NCBI RefSeq assembly: GCF_003722075.1
Contig: NZ_RDSK01000016.1
Span: 59,416 to 123,415 of the forward strand
Direction: 5' to 3'
DNA length: 64,000 nucleotides
Source: Methanohalophilus sp. RSK
GTDB lineage: Archaea; Halobacteriota; Methanosarcinia; Methanosarcinales; Methanosarcinaceae
Shown: piece after piece, positions 1 to 7,272 of the stretch
How positions within the stretch are numbered: the stretch's first letter is position 1
Layout of the letters: every line of letters begins with the position of its first letter
The notes under the pieces: generated by a model
Told to the model about the DNA's origin: nothing
Database searches by the model: none
Seen by the model: the letters and a program-made list of their open reading frames with translations, nothing else
Translations under genes and position numbers: made by a program

Positions 1-730
1 CTGTGTTGATAAGTTCTTCCAAACCTGGGAGGGTGCAGAGTTCAGCACAACTTATGGGAGATACACCGCCAATATGATGGTTCATGTTCTTGCCGTTGAT
101 ATACAGGTCGAATTTCCATCTGCAGGGCTGGGCACAAGCCCCCCGGTTTGCGCTCCGGTTGGCAGCAAAGCTGCTAAATAAACACTGCCCGGAGTAAGAA
201 TAACAAAGAGCACCATGGGCAAAGATTTCGATATCCATATCGGTGCTGTCAATGATGTGTTTCAATTCTGCAGTGTCAAGTTCCCTTGCTACGATTATTC
301 TTGAGAGGCCAAGTGTTTCCAGGAATTTGACAGTTTCAGTGTTATTGGTATTGAGCTGGGTGCTCCCATGTATGGGCAGGTCAGGATAGTTATTTTTGAC
401 CAGGTCTATAAATCCGAAATCCCTCATGATAACTGCGTCAATTCCTGCTGCATAGGCGCGGTCTATGATATCGATTGCATCCTGGAGTTCCGTTTCTTTC
501 ACCGGTACATTGAATGCCAGATATACTGAGATTCCATGCAAATGGGCAAGATCTATTGCATTTTCCATCTCTTCGGGTGTAAAGTTGGATGCACCCTGAC
601 GAGCATTGAATTCACCAACCCCCAGATAGATAGCATCAGCTCCTCCTTTGATAGCGCCCAGCAGTGCATCATAATTTCCTACAGGCGACAGTATTTCCGG
701 GGGAGTAATTTTTTCAGGATGTTTGGCCAT
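1..730 (-). CDS. Peptidase U32 family protein (3' end beyond window)
   Basis: The reverse strand is open from an ATG at 730 to the window edge, so the C-terminus is missing. The product opens MAKHPEKITPPEILSPVG and continues with GGADAIYLGVGEFNAR, the TIM-barrel start of U32 proteins. The family signature E-x-F-x-H-G-A-L-C-x4-G-x-C is visible as EIFAHGALCYSYSGQC. Characterised bacterial U32 relatives (RlhA, TrhP) are RNA hydroxylation enzymes, while others were described as collagenases; the archaeal role is not settled. I infer RNA or cofactor modification rather than proteolysis, without direct support. Confidence 0.9.
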   Translation of the reverse strand, partial: MAKHPEKITPPEILSPVGNYDALLGAIKGGADAIYLGVGEFNARQGASNFTPEEMENAIDLAHLHGISVYLAFNVPVKETELQDAIDIIDRAYAAGIDAVIMRDFGFIDLVKNNYPDLPIHGSTQLNTNNTETVKFLETLGLSRIIVARELDTAELKHIIDSTDMDIEIFAHGALCYSYSGQCLFSSFAANRSANRGACAQPCRWKFDLYINGKNMNHHIGGVSPISCAELCTLPGLEELINT

Positions 731-805
731 AGTTTTTTAGTTTCCGTTGCAGTTCGTCTTTTTATGCAACAGAACAGTACAAGTTATATGAATGCTTCGA
801 GAGAT

Positions 806-1039
806 TCACTTTTTCCTTTGAACCATCCACCCGACAACAGGAGGCAGCCAGCAGAGATTTGCTACAATGGTTTCAAAGGCGGTGAAAGTCTGTATTGTCG
901 GGCTGAATCCGAGGATTCGGGCTGAGAGCAGTCCCAATGGCACCAGCAGGATTACAGCAATACTGGTAAGCATCACAGGATGGTGTATGTATCGCTCTAT
1001 TCCTGCAGACCATGTACCTTCGATTCGTTTGAGATACAC
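806..1039 (-). CDS. Small two-helix membrane protein, probably frameshifted at its 5' end
   Basis: The frame encodes 77 residues from a GTG at 1039, with two hydrophobic helices (about residues 22-42 and 50-70) and a basic tail ending VQRKK. The GTG sits directly behind two in-frame TGA codons and has no ribosome site. In another frame an ATG at 1086, preceded by GGAG at about 10 bases, starts an acidic stretch MGKEEEELEGEGFDDL that would run into this protein if one base were added near 1040. I therefore suspect an original protein of about 93 residues. I do not recognise the family. It shares its strand with the U32 gene. Confidence 0.55.
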   Translation of the reverse strand: MYLKRIEGTWSAGIERYIHHPVMLTSIAVILLVPLGLLSARILGFSPTIQTFTAFETIVANLCWLPPVVGWMVQRKK

Positions 1040-1153
1040 AAGTCATCAAAACCTTCACCCTCAAGTTCCTCCTCTTCCTTTCCCATACTTTCTCTTCTCC
1101 GGTTCAATCTCCTGTGCAATGCATCGAAGGCATTTATCTATTAAAGCAGAAGA

Positions 1154-1173
1154 CTCCTTCCGCAAGGTAGGAG
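1154..1173. repeat. Left-end hairpin of the tnpB element
   Basis: CTCCTTCC and GGTAGGAG face each other across a GCAA loop, giving an 8-position stem with one T-T mismatch. Imperfect subterminal hairpins of this kind are what TnpA recognises at the left end of IS200/IS605 elements. Confidence 0.6.
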
Positions 1174-1236
1174 ATGAATGCGTCAATGGTTGTTTAACAC
1201 AATGATTAAATAGTATTAAAACTAATATATTGTCTG

Positions 1237-2349
1237 ATGTTGAGGGCTTACAAGTATAGAATGTATCCTGATAAAAATCAAATTGAAATGTTCCATAAAC
1301 ATTTTGGGGCATGTAGATACATCTATAATTGGGCATTGGAAAATAAAATGAAATCTTATGAACAGGAAGGCAAATCGATTTCAAGATTTGAATTAAATGG
1401 GAAAATTCGAATGTTGAAAAAGGAGTTTGAATGGTTGAAAGAAGTTAATTCTCAATCATTGCAAGGTGCTACTCTTAATCTGGATAATGCTTTTACTAAA
1501 TTTTTCCGTGAGAAAAAAGGTTTTCCTAAATTTAAATCAAAGAAAAACCCGGTACAATCATTTTCTGTTCCACAACATCATCAAATAGATTTTGAGAAGA
1601 ATAAAGTGAAATTGCCTAAAATCGGATGGGTGAAAACAAAGTTACATAGAAATTTTGAAGGTGATTTGAAAACTGCAACAGTCTCAAAAACATCATCTGG
1701 TAAATATTTCATTAGCATTCTTGTAGATGATGGTAAAGAATTACCTGATAAACAAGTATTCGATATTGATACAACTATAGGAGTAGATGTTGGAATTAAG
1801 GATTTTGCCATTATGTCTAACGGTGAGAAAATTGAAAATCCAAAACATCTTAAAAATTCAATTAAACGATTGAATGTTTTACAGCAAAGATTGAGTAGAA
1901 AGAAAAAGGGTTCAGCAAATAGACAAAAAGCAAAGTTAGCAGTAGCAAAACTTCATGAGAAAATAAGCAACCAGAGAAATGATTTTCAGCATAAATTAAC
2001 TTCCAGATTAATTAGCGAAAACCAAGCTATTGCACTGGAAACATTAAACGTATCTGGAATGTTGAAAAACCATTGTCTTGCACAATCCATTAGTGATGTA
2101 TCATGGAGTTCTTTTGTAACCAAATTGGAATATAAAGCAGAATGGCATGGCAAAAGCATATTGAGAATTGGACAGTTTGAGCCATCTACTAAAATATGCA
2201 ATGTCTGTGGGTATCATAACAAAAAGATTACACTTGCAGAAAGACAATGGCAATGCCCTGATTGTGGTGCATCTCATGACAGAGATGTCAATGCTGCGAT
2301 TAACATTAAGAAGTTTGCCTTAAATAAGCAGAATTTGATAGGTATTTGA
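1237..2349 (+). CDS. tnpB: TnpB, RNA-guided nuclease of an IS605-type element
   Basis: This is a full-length TnpB of 370 residues. It has the N-terminal OrfB HTH region (LRAYKYRMYP), the split RuvC nuclease with D184 (IGVDVGIKDFA), E268 (IALETLNV) and D350 (HDRDVNAAINI), and a zinc finger with C321, C324, C340 and C343. TnpB is the ancestor of Cas12. It uses an RNA from the element's right end to cut DNA next to a target-adjacent motif, and so keeps the element in the population. All catalytic residues are present, so I expect an active protein. The local sequence is more AT-rich than the neighbours, which suggests transfer. Confidence 0.95.
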   Translation: MLRAYKYRMYPDKNQIEMFHKHFGACRYIYNWALENKMKSYEQEGKSISRFELNGKIRMLKKEFEWLKEVNSQSLQGATLNLDNAFTKFFREKKGFPKFKSKKNPVQSFSVPQHHQIDFEKNKVKLPKIGWVKTKLHRNFEGDLKTATVSKTSSGKYFISILVDDGKELPDKQVFDIDTTIGVDVGIKDFAIMSNGEKIENPKHLKNSIKRLNVLQQRLSRKKKGSANRQKAKLAVAKLHEKISNQRNDFQHKLTSRLISENQAIALETLNVSGMLKNHCLAQSISDVSWSSFVTKLEYKAEWHGKSILRIGQFEPSTKICNVCGYHNKKITLAERQWQCPDCGASHDRDVNAAINIKKFALNKQNLIGI

Positions 2350-2445
2350 AGCACCGTAGGAACTATGGGGAGAGCCTGTGGACTTGTTTCCGTTGGGAAA
2401 AAGAATGAAGCAGGAAGCACCATGCGTAAGCGTGGTGTAGTTCAC
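2350..2445 (+). ncRNA. Candidate omega RNA (reRNA) at the right end of the tnpB element
   Basis: Downstream of the tnpB stop lies a GC-richer noncoding stretch ending in a perfect stem, CACCATGC / GCGTGGTG (2418-2425 and 2430-2437, T-G wobble allowed, GTAA loop), then TAGTTCAC. In studied elements the guide RNA overlaps the 3' end of tnpB, ends at the right end, and its guide is the flanking DNA, here from about 2446. The exact 5' end cannot be read from sequence. Confidence 0.55.
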
Positions 2446-2493
2446 ATTAAATAGTTGTAATGCAATACAGAAGGGCTGTTATTCCTCTAATAA

Positions 2494-3720
2494 ATGTTAC
2501 AATTACCTGAAGGCAATACGGTGATCCGGTCAATACTTGATAATGATATGTACAAGCTGACCATGCAAATGGCAGTACTTGAACTTTTTCCTGAAGCACA
2601 GGCAGAATATCGCTTCATAAACCGTGGAGATCAACGTTTCAATTCCCGGTTTAAGGAAGAACTTGAGTATATCGTCCGGGAAGAAATTCCCAAATTACGC
2701 CTTCTGGATGAAGAAAGGCATTGGCTGGGAAAAAATTGTCCATTTTTCAAACATACATATCTTGACCATCTACAGAATTATCGCTTTAATCCCGATGAGG
2801 TTGAAATATCCCTGACGGATGACAATAATCTTGATATATGTATCAGAGGGCCGTGGCACAGTACAATTCTCTGGGAAATCGTGCTCATGGCTACAGTTTC
2901 CGAACTTTATTTTGAGACAATTGAAAATAACTGGGCCGATAAATATCTCTCAAAGATCGATCTTCTGGACAAATATGGAGATATGATAAAGGCAGTATCC
3001 GACAAACTTGATAATGCAGGATGTGTACTCAGTGAATTCGGAACTCGCCGTCGTCGCAGTTTTGAACTTCACGATAGGGTCGTGGAAACCTTAAGTCGAT
3101 CCCGCAGCTTTGCAGGTACCAGTAATGTATATCTTGCAATGAAATATGGTACCCGGCCGATAGGTACGATAGGCCATGAATGGATTATGGGTAATTCTGC
3201 TCTTGTGGGTTTGCGCAACGCCAACAAATTTGCCTTTGAAAACTGGGTCAAAGTTTATGATGGCAGGCTCGGGATTGCCCTTGCAGATACTTATGGGTGC
3301 GACGCCTTTTTCAACAACTTTGATGGTCGCCTGGCACGTCTTTATGATGGTATCAGGCATGATAGTGGTGATCCTTTTACTTTCATTGACAAGGCAATTG
3401 AACATTACAAATCTCTTGGAATTGATCCTTCGCAGAAAATGGCCGTGTTCAGTAATTCCCTTGAAGCCGAAGATGCAATCAGGATACAGGAATATTGTAA
3501 GGATAAAATCAAATGCAGTTTCGGTATAGGTACAAGCCTGACCAATAACTCAGGATTCTTCAAGGAAAATCCTCCCCTGAATATGGTGATCAAGTTGCAT
3601 AAAATCAATGGAATTCCTGTTGTCAAACTCAGTGATTCAGAGGAGAAAGTAACAGGAGACAGGGATGCTGTAAGGGTTGCCAATTATATATTCGGCACAA
3701 AAGGGCTTGATGAGGAATGA
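2494..3720 (+). CDS. pncB: Nicotinate phosphoribosyltransferase
   Basis: The 408-residue product catalyses nicotinate + PRPP (with ATP) to nicotinate mononucleotide, the entry step of NAD salvage. It matches the PncB family in length and in motifs: the N-terminal [16 protein letters not shown], the catalytic and phosphate-binding [11 protein letters not shown], and the C-terminal [12 protein letters not shown]. The start follows a leader of only 48 bases after the tnpB element and has no clear ribosome site, so the insertion may have changed how it is transcribed. It converges on the ArsR-type gene, with 4 bases between the stops. Confidence 0.95.
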   Translation: MLQLPEGNTVIRSILDNDMYKLTMQMAVLELFPEAQAEYRFINRGDQRFNSRFKEELEYIVREEIPKLRLLDEERHWLGKNCPFFKHTYLDHLQNYRFNPDEVEISLTDDNNLDICIRGPWHSTILWEIVLMATVSELYFETIENNWADKYLSKIDLLDKYGDMIKAVSDKLDNAGCVLSEFGTRRRRSFELHDRVVETLSRSRSFAGTSNVYLAMKYGTRPIGTIGHEWIMGNSALVGLRNANKFAFENWVKVYDGRLGIALADTYGCDAFFNNFDGRLARLYDGIRHDSGDPFTFIDKAIEHYKSLGIDPSQKMAVFSNSLEAEDAIRIQEYCKDKIKCSFGIGTSLTNNSGFFKENPPLNMVIKLHKINGIPVVKLSDSEEKVTGDRDAVRVANYIFGTKGLDEE

Positions 3721-3724
3721 AGGA

Positions 3725-4042
3725 TCAATTCTTTTTTGGGATTGTTTCGTTCTCAAAGATGTTTTTAAGGTCATTAACGTCCAATTTTATATCAAATTCC
3801 TTTAACTTAAAGAATTTCTTGGCACGCATATCATCTTCTTCCAGTCGAAGATCACTTTCAACGATATCGGCTTTCTCAAGGCGTTTCAGGTGAAGATACA
3901 GTACCTGCCTGGAAACATCTAGTTCTTTGGCAAGCTCATATACATACCATTCCCTGTCTGCAAGCATACATATGAGTTTCAGTCGCAGGGGATGTGATAG
4001 AGCTTCGCCAAGGCTGACAATTCCCTGGAGTTTTTTTTGCAT
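3725..4042 (-). CDS. ArsR-type winged-helix regulator
   Basis: The 105-residue protein has a winged helix-turn-helix at about residues 10-70 (LGEALSHPLRLKLICMLADR, then YELAKELDVSRQVLYLHLKRLEKADIV) and an acidic and lysine-rich C-terminus. It is the last gene of a tightly packed operon (3725-5122; gaps of 31-40 bases) with two small membrane proteins and a secreted protein. There is no obvious cysteine metal-binding motif, so the ligand may not be a soft metal. The palindrome at the operon promoter is its likely operator, which would make it autoregulatory. Confidence 0.85.
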   Translation of the reverse strand: MQKKLQGIVSLGEALSHPLRLKLICMLADREWYVYELAKELDVSRQVLYLHLKRLEKADIVESDLRLEEDDMRAKKFFKLKEFDIKLDVNDLKNIFENETIPKKN

Positions 4043-4076
4043 GGGTTGTACCCTTTATACTAACGTTTAAACCAAA

Positions 4077-4313
4077 TTATATTTCATCAAGTTTATCCTT
4101 GATTTCTTCAACTATCTTTTTTGTGTCCCTTACTTCATTTTCCAGCCTGTTCAAACGTTCTATGTCTGCTGTTTTCTGGCTTTCACAATTTATGGCACCA
4201 CTGCGTGTTAAAAGCACGACAACAGCACCAACTACAAGCAGGATAAGAAGTAAGTTTAGTATCATTCCCCATACAGAAAACCCTGTGCCATACATCATAT
4301 TCCCATACATCAT
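4077..4313 (-). CDS. Small Met-rich membrane protein with coiled-coil tail (copy 2)
   Basis: The 78-residue product opens MMYGNMMYGTGFSVWG, then has one hydrophobic helix (residues about 16-36) and a charged coiled-coil tail with heptad leucines (ERLNRLENEVRDTKKIVEEIKDKLDE). It is a shorter paralog of the neighbouring 95-residue protein, and the N-terminus and tail are nearly identical. The architecture resembles small SHOCT-like or membrane-scaffold proteins, but I do not recognise a named family. It lies between its paralog and the ArsR gene in the same operon. Confidence 0.75.
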   Translation of the reverse strand: MMYGNMMYGTGFSVWGMILNLLLILLVVGAVVVLLTRSGAINCESQKTADIERLNRLENEVRDTKKIVEEIKDKLDEI

Positions 4314-4353
4314 GTTATCATGTCACCCATTAAAAGATTCATTTGTCCAATAA

Positions 4354-4641
4354 TTAGACTTCATCAAATTTATCTTTTATTTCTTCAATCATCCTTTTTG
4401 TATCTTTGACCTCATTTTCCAGCCTGTTTAAACGCTCCGTGTCTGCTTTATTCTGGCTTTCAGTATTTATATTATCATTGTGTGGCTTATTATGGCTGCC
4501 ACAACACATTGTGTCACCTCGGTTCAAAAGTGAAACAACGAAGCCTATGACTAGTAAGATCAGGAGGAAATTTAGTATCATTCCCCATATGGAAAAACCT
4601 GTGCCAAAACCTGTGCCATACATCATATTTCCATACATCAT
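4354..4641 (-). CDS. Small Met-rich membrane protein with coiled-coil tail (copy 1)
   Basis: The 95-residue paralog of the next gene begins MMYGNMMYGTGFGTGF and has one transmembrane helix (about 19-40). A linker rich in Cys, His and Asn (GDTMCCGSHNKPHNDN) is absent from copy 2, and a coiled coil of about 30 residues follows. The Met repeats at one end of the helix and the CC-x-x-H linker at the other could bind a soft metal; that is inference only. The tandem arrangement points to a recent duplication. Second gene of the 5122-3725 operon. Confidence 0.75.
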   Translation of the reverse strand: MMYGNMMYGTGFGTGFSIWGMILNFLLILLVIGFVVSLLNRGDTMCCGSHNKPHNDNINTESQNKADTERLNRLENEVKDTKRMIEEIKDKFDEV

Positions 4642-4672
4642 GTTATTGTGTCACCTCTGTAAAAAAGGAGGA

Positions 4673-5122
4673 TTAACGGTAGCCCATGCAGCCACCGGCT
4701 CCTCTCTGGTACCTGTAGTTGTTCTGGTATTCATCGGATTCCTGCGGTGCATAGGCCGAAAAATCCTCGATTACATCTTCTGTTATTGAATCTACGCGTC
4801 CCTGTTTAATAGCGTCCTCATCAACGTAGTTGATTACAAACCAGCGTCCCATCTGATAAACATTTTCATCGTTTACATCGATGCCTGTAGTTTCTTCAAA
4901 AAGTGAGATTGCTTCATCTTCGGTAATCACTGATGTTGCATCCTCAGCTGAATAATAGCCATAGTTGCAGTAATAACCTGCTCCATCTCCATCATCACTG
5001 TATCGGGAGTCGGTCATTCCATATCCGCTACTAACCCATTGAGCTGAAACGGTCCCTATCAGCATTATGCCGATAAGAAGGGTTCCTGCAAGCACTACAA
5101 TTGTTTTATTTTCCATTTCCAT
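4673..5122 (-). CDS. Secreted PepSY-like small protein, first gene of the ArsR operon
   Basis: The start at 5122 (MEMENK) is chosen because AGGTGAT stands just upstream; a longer frame to 5311 would run across the promoter and the palindrome. The 149-residue product has a signal peptide (hydrophobic 7-26, cut after VSAQ), a Gly/Tyr-rich stretch and an acidic domain. The domain motif DEAISLFEETTGIDVNDENVYQMGRWFVINYVDED looks, by eye, like a PepSY-type fold used in extracytoplasmic inhibition or sensing. The C-terminus is Gly/Arg/Tyr-rich with one Cys. No enzymatic motif is visible. Confidence 0.75.
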   Translation of the reverse strand: MEMENKTIVVLAGTLLIGIMLIGTVSAQWVSSGYGMTDSRYSDDGDGAGYYCNYGYYSAEDATSVITEDEAISLFEETTGIDVNDENVYQMGRWFVINYVDEDAIKQGRVDSITEDVIEDFSAYAPQESDEYQNNYRYQRGAGGCMGYR

Positions 5123-5141
5123 CACCTTTTCTGTTGTATAC

Positions 5142-5193
5142 ATGTGTAATCTATTTGTTACACATATGAATGTGTACTTACGTATATTTATAG
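5142..5193 (-). promoter_or_regulatory. Operon promoter with a perfect palindrome, probable ArsR operator
   Basis: ATGTGTAA (5142-5149) and TTACACAT (5158-5165) form a perfect 8-base inverted repeat with an 8-base spacer; a third half site ATGTGTA lies at 5170-5176. On the minus strand a TATA-like CTATAAATATAC (about 5182-5193) stands about 25 bases before the palindrome, so the transcription start should fall in or beside it. A repressor bound here would block initiation, which fits the ArsR-type gene in the same operon. Confidence 0.6.
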
Positions 5194-5338
5194 TTAACGA
5201 ATGTGAATCGTCTTGCCAAATAGAACTGAAATGTAAAAAACAAAATTTACTATCAATTAAAAAGAGTGAAGTGAAGTGAAGTGATTTTATGGCGTAGAGA
5301 TGACACTTCATTTTCGAGAGGTAAAAGGTACAAAGATT

Positions 5339-6022
5339 TCAGCCAAACATCTCATGAGCTGCTTCTATCATATCATGCAGCCTTTCCACAGGGATGCCGA
5401 TTATCATTTCATCTTCTGCAACATTGGCATACTTTCGACTTCCTCCGCACCCCAGGGATGCGCTTATGTGTCCATCCTTATAAGGCTGGACAACCCCGTC
5501 AGCACAAAGACTCTGGATTCCCGCAAAGCTTGCATTCACACGGCCACCGAAACGGTGTAAAAGGGCTTGTGAGAGTTGCATTGCCTTTTTAGGGGTATCG
5601 ATAACAAGTACCACATCCGGGATGAAGCTCACCTTGTCCAGAGGGCCATATAGTATTGCTTTTGTGGACCCTGCTTTAAGTCTGGGGACCTGTTGCATAG
5701 TACGTCTTGCGGAGTTGATTGTTTTATACCGGTTCAAGTTGTAATAGACATCCCCGTTGGCAAGTTTGGGTGCCATTTCCTGTAGTCCCATGACAGCTGC
5801 ACCGCCTTTGCATTTCTGATCATCCACCAGGGCATAGAATTCACTTCCCTCTTTGCGAACTTTGTCCACCATCTGGCAGTGCCTCATTTTTTCTTCAATT
5901 TTATTGATACCTTCAGGTACTTCATGCGTGTCTGGCACAAGCCCAACAGCTACCGGTGGATTTTTGAGCTTTAACAGGTCTTTCAATTCTTTTCCCATCT
6001 GGTTTATTTCTTCAATTTTCAT
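5339..6022 (-). CDS. DUF169 family protein
   Basis: The 227-residue protein matches the DUF169 family, which is widespread in methanogens and anaerobes: KNPPVAVGLVPD near the N-terminus, CQMVDKVRKEG, CKGGAAVMGL and the C-terminal SLGCGGSRKYANV. Conserved cysteines at about 49, 71, 169 and 193 suggest a metal or cofactor site, but no function is established. The start MKIEEINQMGKEL is preceded by AAGGAATAC. It stands alone, between the ArsR operon promoter and the divergent YbaY-like gene. Confidence 0.85.
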   Translation of the reverse strand: MKIEEINQMGKELKDLLKLKNPPVAVGLVPDTHEVPEGINKIEEKMRHCQMVDKVRKEGSEFYALVDDQKCKGGAAVMGLQEMAPKLANGDVYYNLNRYKTINSARRTMQQVPRLKAGSTKAILYGPLDKVSFIPDVVLVIDTPKKAMQLSQALLHRFGGRVNASFAGIQSLCADGVVQPYKDGHISASLGCGGSRKYANVAEDEMIIGIPVERLHDMIEAAHEMFG

Positions 6023-6214
6023 TTTTGTATTCCTTGTTTGTCAATTATGAAGATATTACATTCATGGCACATTACTGCTTAATATATAAGTTTTGCATTT
6101 TCATTGCACAACTGGGACTTGGTCTAAAAACGATATCATTAGACTTCAAATTGGTTCGCAGTTAAAGGTAGCTATATATTCTCTCCCCCTATCTGCATGT
6201 TAAGAGGTATGAAT

Positions 6215-6982
6215 ATGAAAACAATTAATGTCCTTATAGGTATTATTCTGGTTCTTGTATTGGCAGTTGCCGGTCTTGTGGCCATAAATTATGTAAGTAT
6301 CAGTAACTACGACGAAGAAGTGATTATTTCAGAAGAAACCGGAAATACAATTGATGGAGTAGTTACCTTTGATTCACTGGAAGAACCATTTTCCAACGTT
6401 ACTGTTAGCATTACAATTGAGGATGTAAGTCTTGCAGACGCTCCTTCAACAGTGATCGGTCAAACAACTCTTGAAAATGTTTCCCGTAATAATATTACTG
6501 ATTCGGATATTCCCTTTGAAATCAGCTATGGTACACTCCAGGAAAACCACATTTATTCCCTCTCTGCACATGTGGATGTTGACGGGGACGGTGCGATTTC
6601 TCCAGGCGATTATCTATCAACTCAACGCGTTGATGTGCCATATTCAGGTGTGGAAAGTGTTGTTGAAGTGCCTGTTGAATTAATCGAAGATAATTCTGGA
6701 ACTTCCGGACAACTTCTGGAATTTAACGGTACTATATCTTCTATTAATTTAAATTCTTCATTTCCGATGATTCTGGTTGAAAGCCAGGAGATAACGGAGT
6801 CAGGACATGACAGGGGGATTAAGTTCGTGATATCCGAAGAGACGGTGATACAGGATCCTGCTGGTGGCCTCTATGATGTGAATAACCTGGAAGAAGGTAT
6901 GGCTGTCAGGGTTTTCGCCGGACCGGCTATGACAGCAAGTATACCGCCGATTGCTCAGGCGACACTGGTTACTTTAATATAA
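6215..6982 (+). CDS. Membrane-anchored YbaY-like protein
   Basis: The start at 6215 (MKTINVLIG) is chosen from AGAGGT at 6203-6208; the longer frame from 6197 overlaps that site. The 255-residue product has an N-terminal helix (about 5-25) and then an extracytoplasmic beta domain. The stretch IDGVVTF...VTVSITIEDVSLADAPSTVI...IPFEISYG closely resembles the YbaY lipoprotein/pilotin-like domain known mainly from bacteria. A second beta-rich domain follows (FNGTISSINLNSSFPMILV) and looks OB-like. The role is unknown; an exchange of the bacterial lipid anchor for a helix would suit an archaeal envelope. Confidence 0.7.
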   Translation: MKTINVLIGIILVLVLAVAGLVAINYVSISNYDEEVIISEETGNTIDGVVTFDSLEEPFSNVTVSITIEDVSLADAPSTVIGQTTLENVSRNNITDSDIPFEISYGTLQENHIYSLSAHVDVDGDGAISPGDYLSTQRVDVPYSGVESVVEVPVELIEDNSGTSGQLLEFNGTISSINLNSSFPMILVESQEITESGHDRGIKFVISEETVIQDPAGGLYDVNNLEEGMAVRVFAGPAMTASIPPIAQATLVTLI

Positions 6983-7118
6983 GTAATCACTTTTTCTTTT
7001 TCCGGATCCCTACTCCCGTTTATAACTGGCTCATTGGAAAGGTGAGTTTAGTTAATAGTTTTTGAGTGTGCTGAATTAATCAAAATATGCGACTTTTACA
7101 ACGCACACTTGTCTAAAT

Positions 7119-7157
7119 ATAGAAAGGTTTATTAATTATATAGTCTATCCTTTCTAT
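7119..7157 (+). promoter_or_regulatory. Inverted repeat flanking a TATA box, probable operator
   Basis: ATAGAAAGG (7119-7127) and CCTTTCTAT (7149-7157) are a perfect 9-base inverted repeat enclosing 21 bases of AT-rich sequence with a TATA-like element (TTAATTATATAG). A protein binding both arms would control access to the TATA box of the downstream Yip1/ABC operon. The candidate regulator is not identified. Confidence 0.5.
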
Positions 7158-7242
7158 GTTGCCAGATGAAGGTTACTGCATCATCAATCCGTATTGATGC
7201 CACCTTACTACCCCCTCTCAGTATTTCGCTTCATCTGGTAAC
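7158..7242 (+). other. Structured 5' leader of the Yip1/ABC operon (candidate regulatory RNA)
   Basis: Directly after the operator palindrome come three nested pairings: GTTGCCAGATGAAG (7158-7171) with CTTCATCTGGTAAC (7229-7242), 14 positions with one G-T wobble; TACTG (7174-7178) with CAGTA (7219-7223); and a hairpin CATCAAT / ATTGATG (7182-7188, 7193-7199). A pyrimidine-rich single strand (CCACCTTACTACCCCCTCT) is left free. With the TATA box near 7136 the transcript should start at about the first stem. I match it to no known riboswitch. A mobile-element remnant is the main alternative. Confidence 0.45.
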
Positions 7243-7272
7243 GTCCATTTAATAATTTTATGAGGTAATTTT

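Larger units (their letters stand above)
1138..2445 (+). mobile_element. Solo tnpB element of the IS200/IS605 superfamily (no tnpA)
   Basis: A single tnpB gene is bracketed by a left subterminal hairpin (1154-1173) and a right-end hairpin followed by TAGTTCAC (2418-2445). These are typical ends of the transposase-less elements common in haloarchaea and methanogens. No tnpA (Y1 HUH transposase) is present, so the element would depend on a tnpA elsewhere. The left boundary is an estimate: TTTAT at 1133-1137 is a possible target-adjacent motif. The right end lies 48 bases before the pncB start. Confidence 0.7.

Noticed and set aside
5123..5311. N-terminal extension of the secreted PepSY-like protein to 5311
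   Set aside because: It would translate through the TATA box and the palindrome, while AGGTGAT marks the start at 5122.
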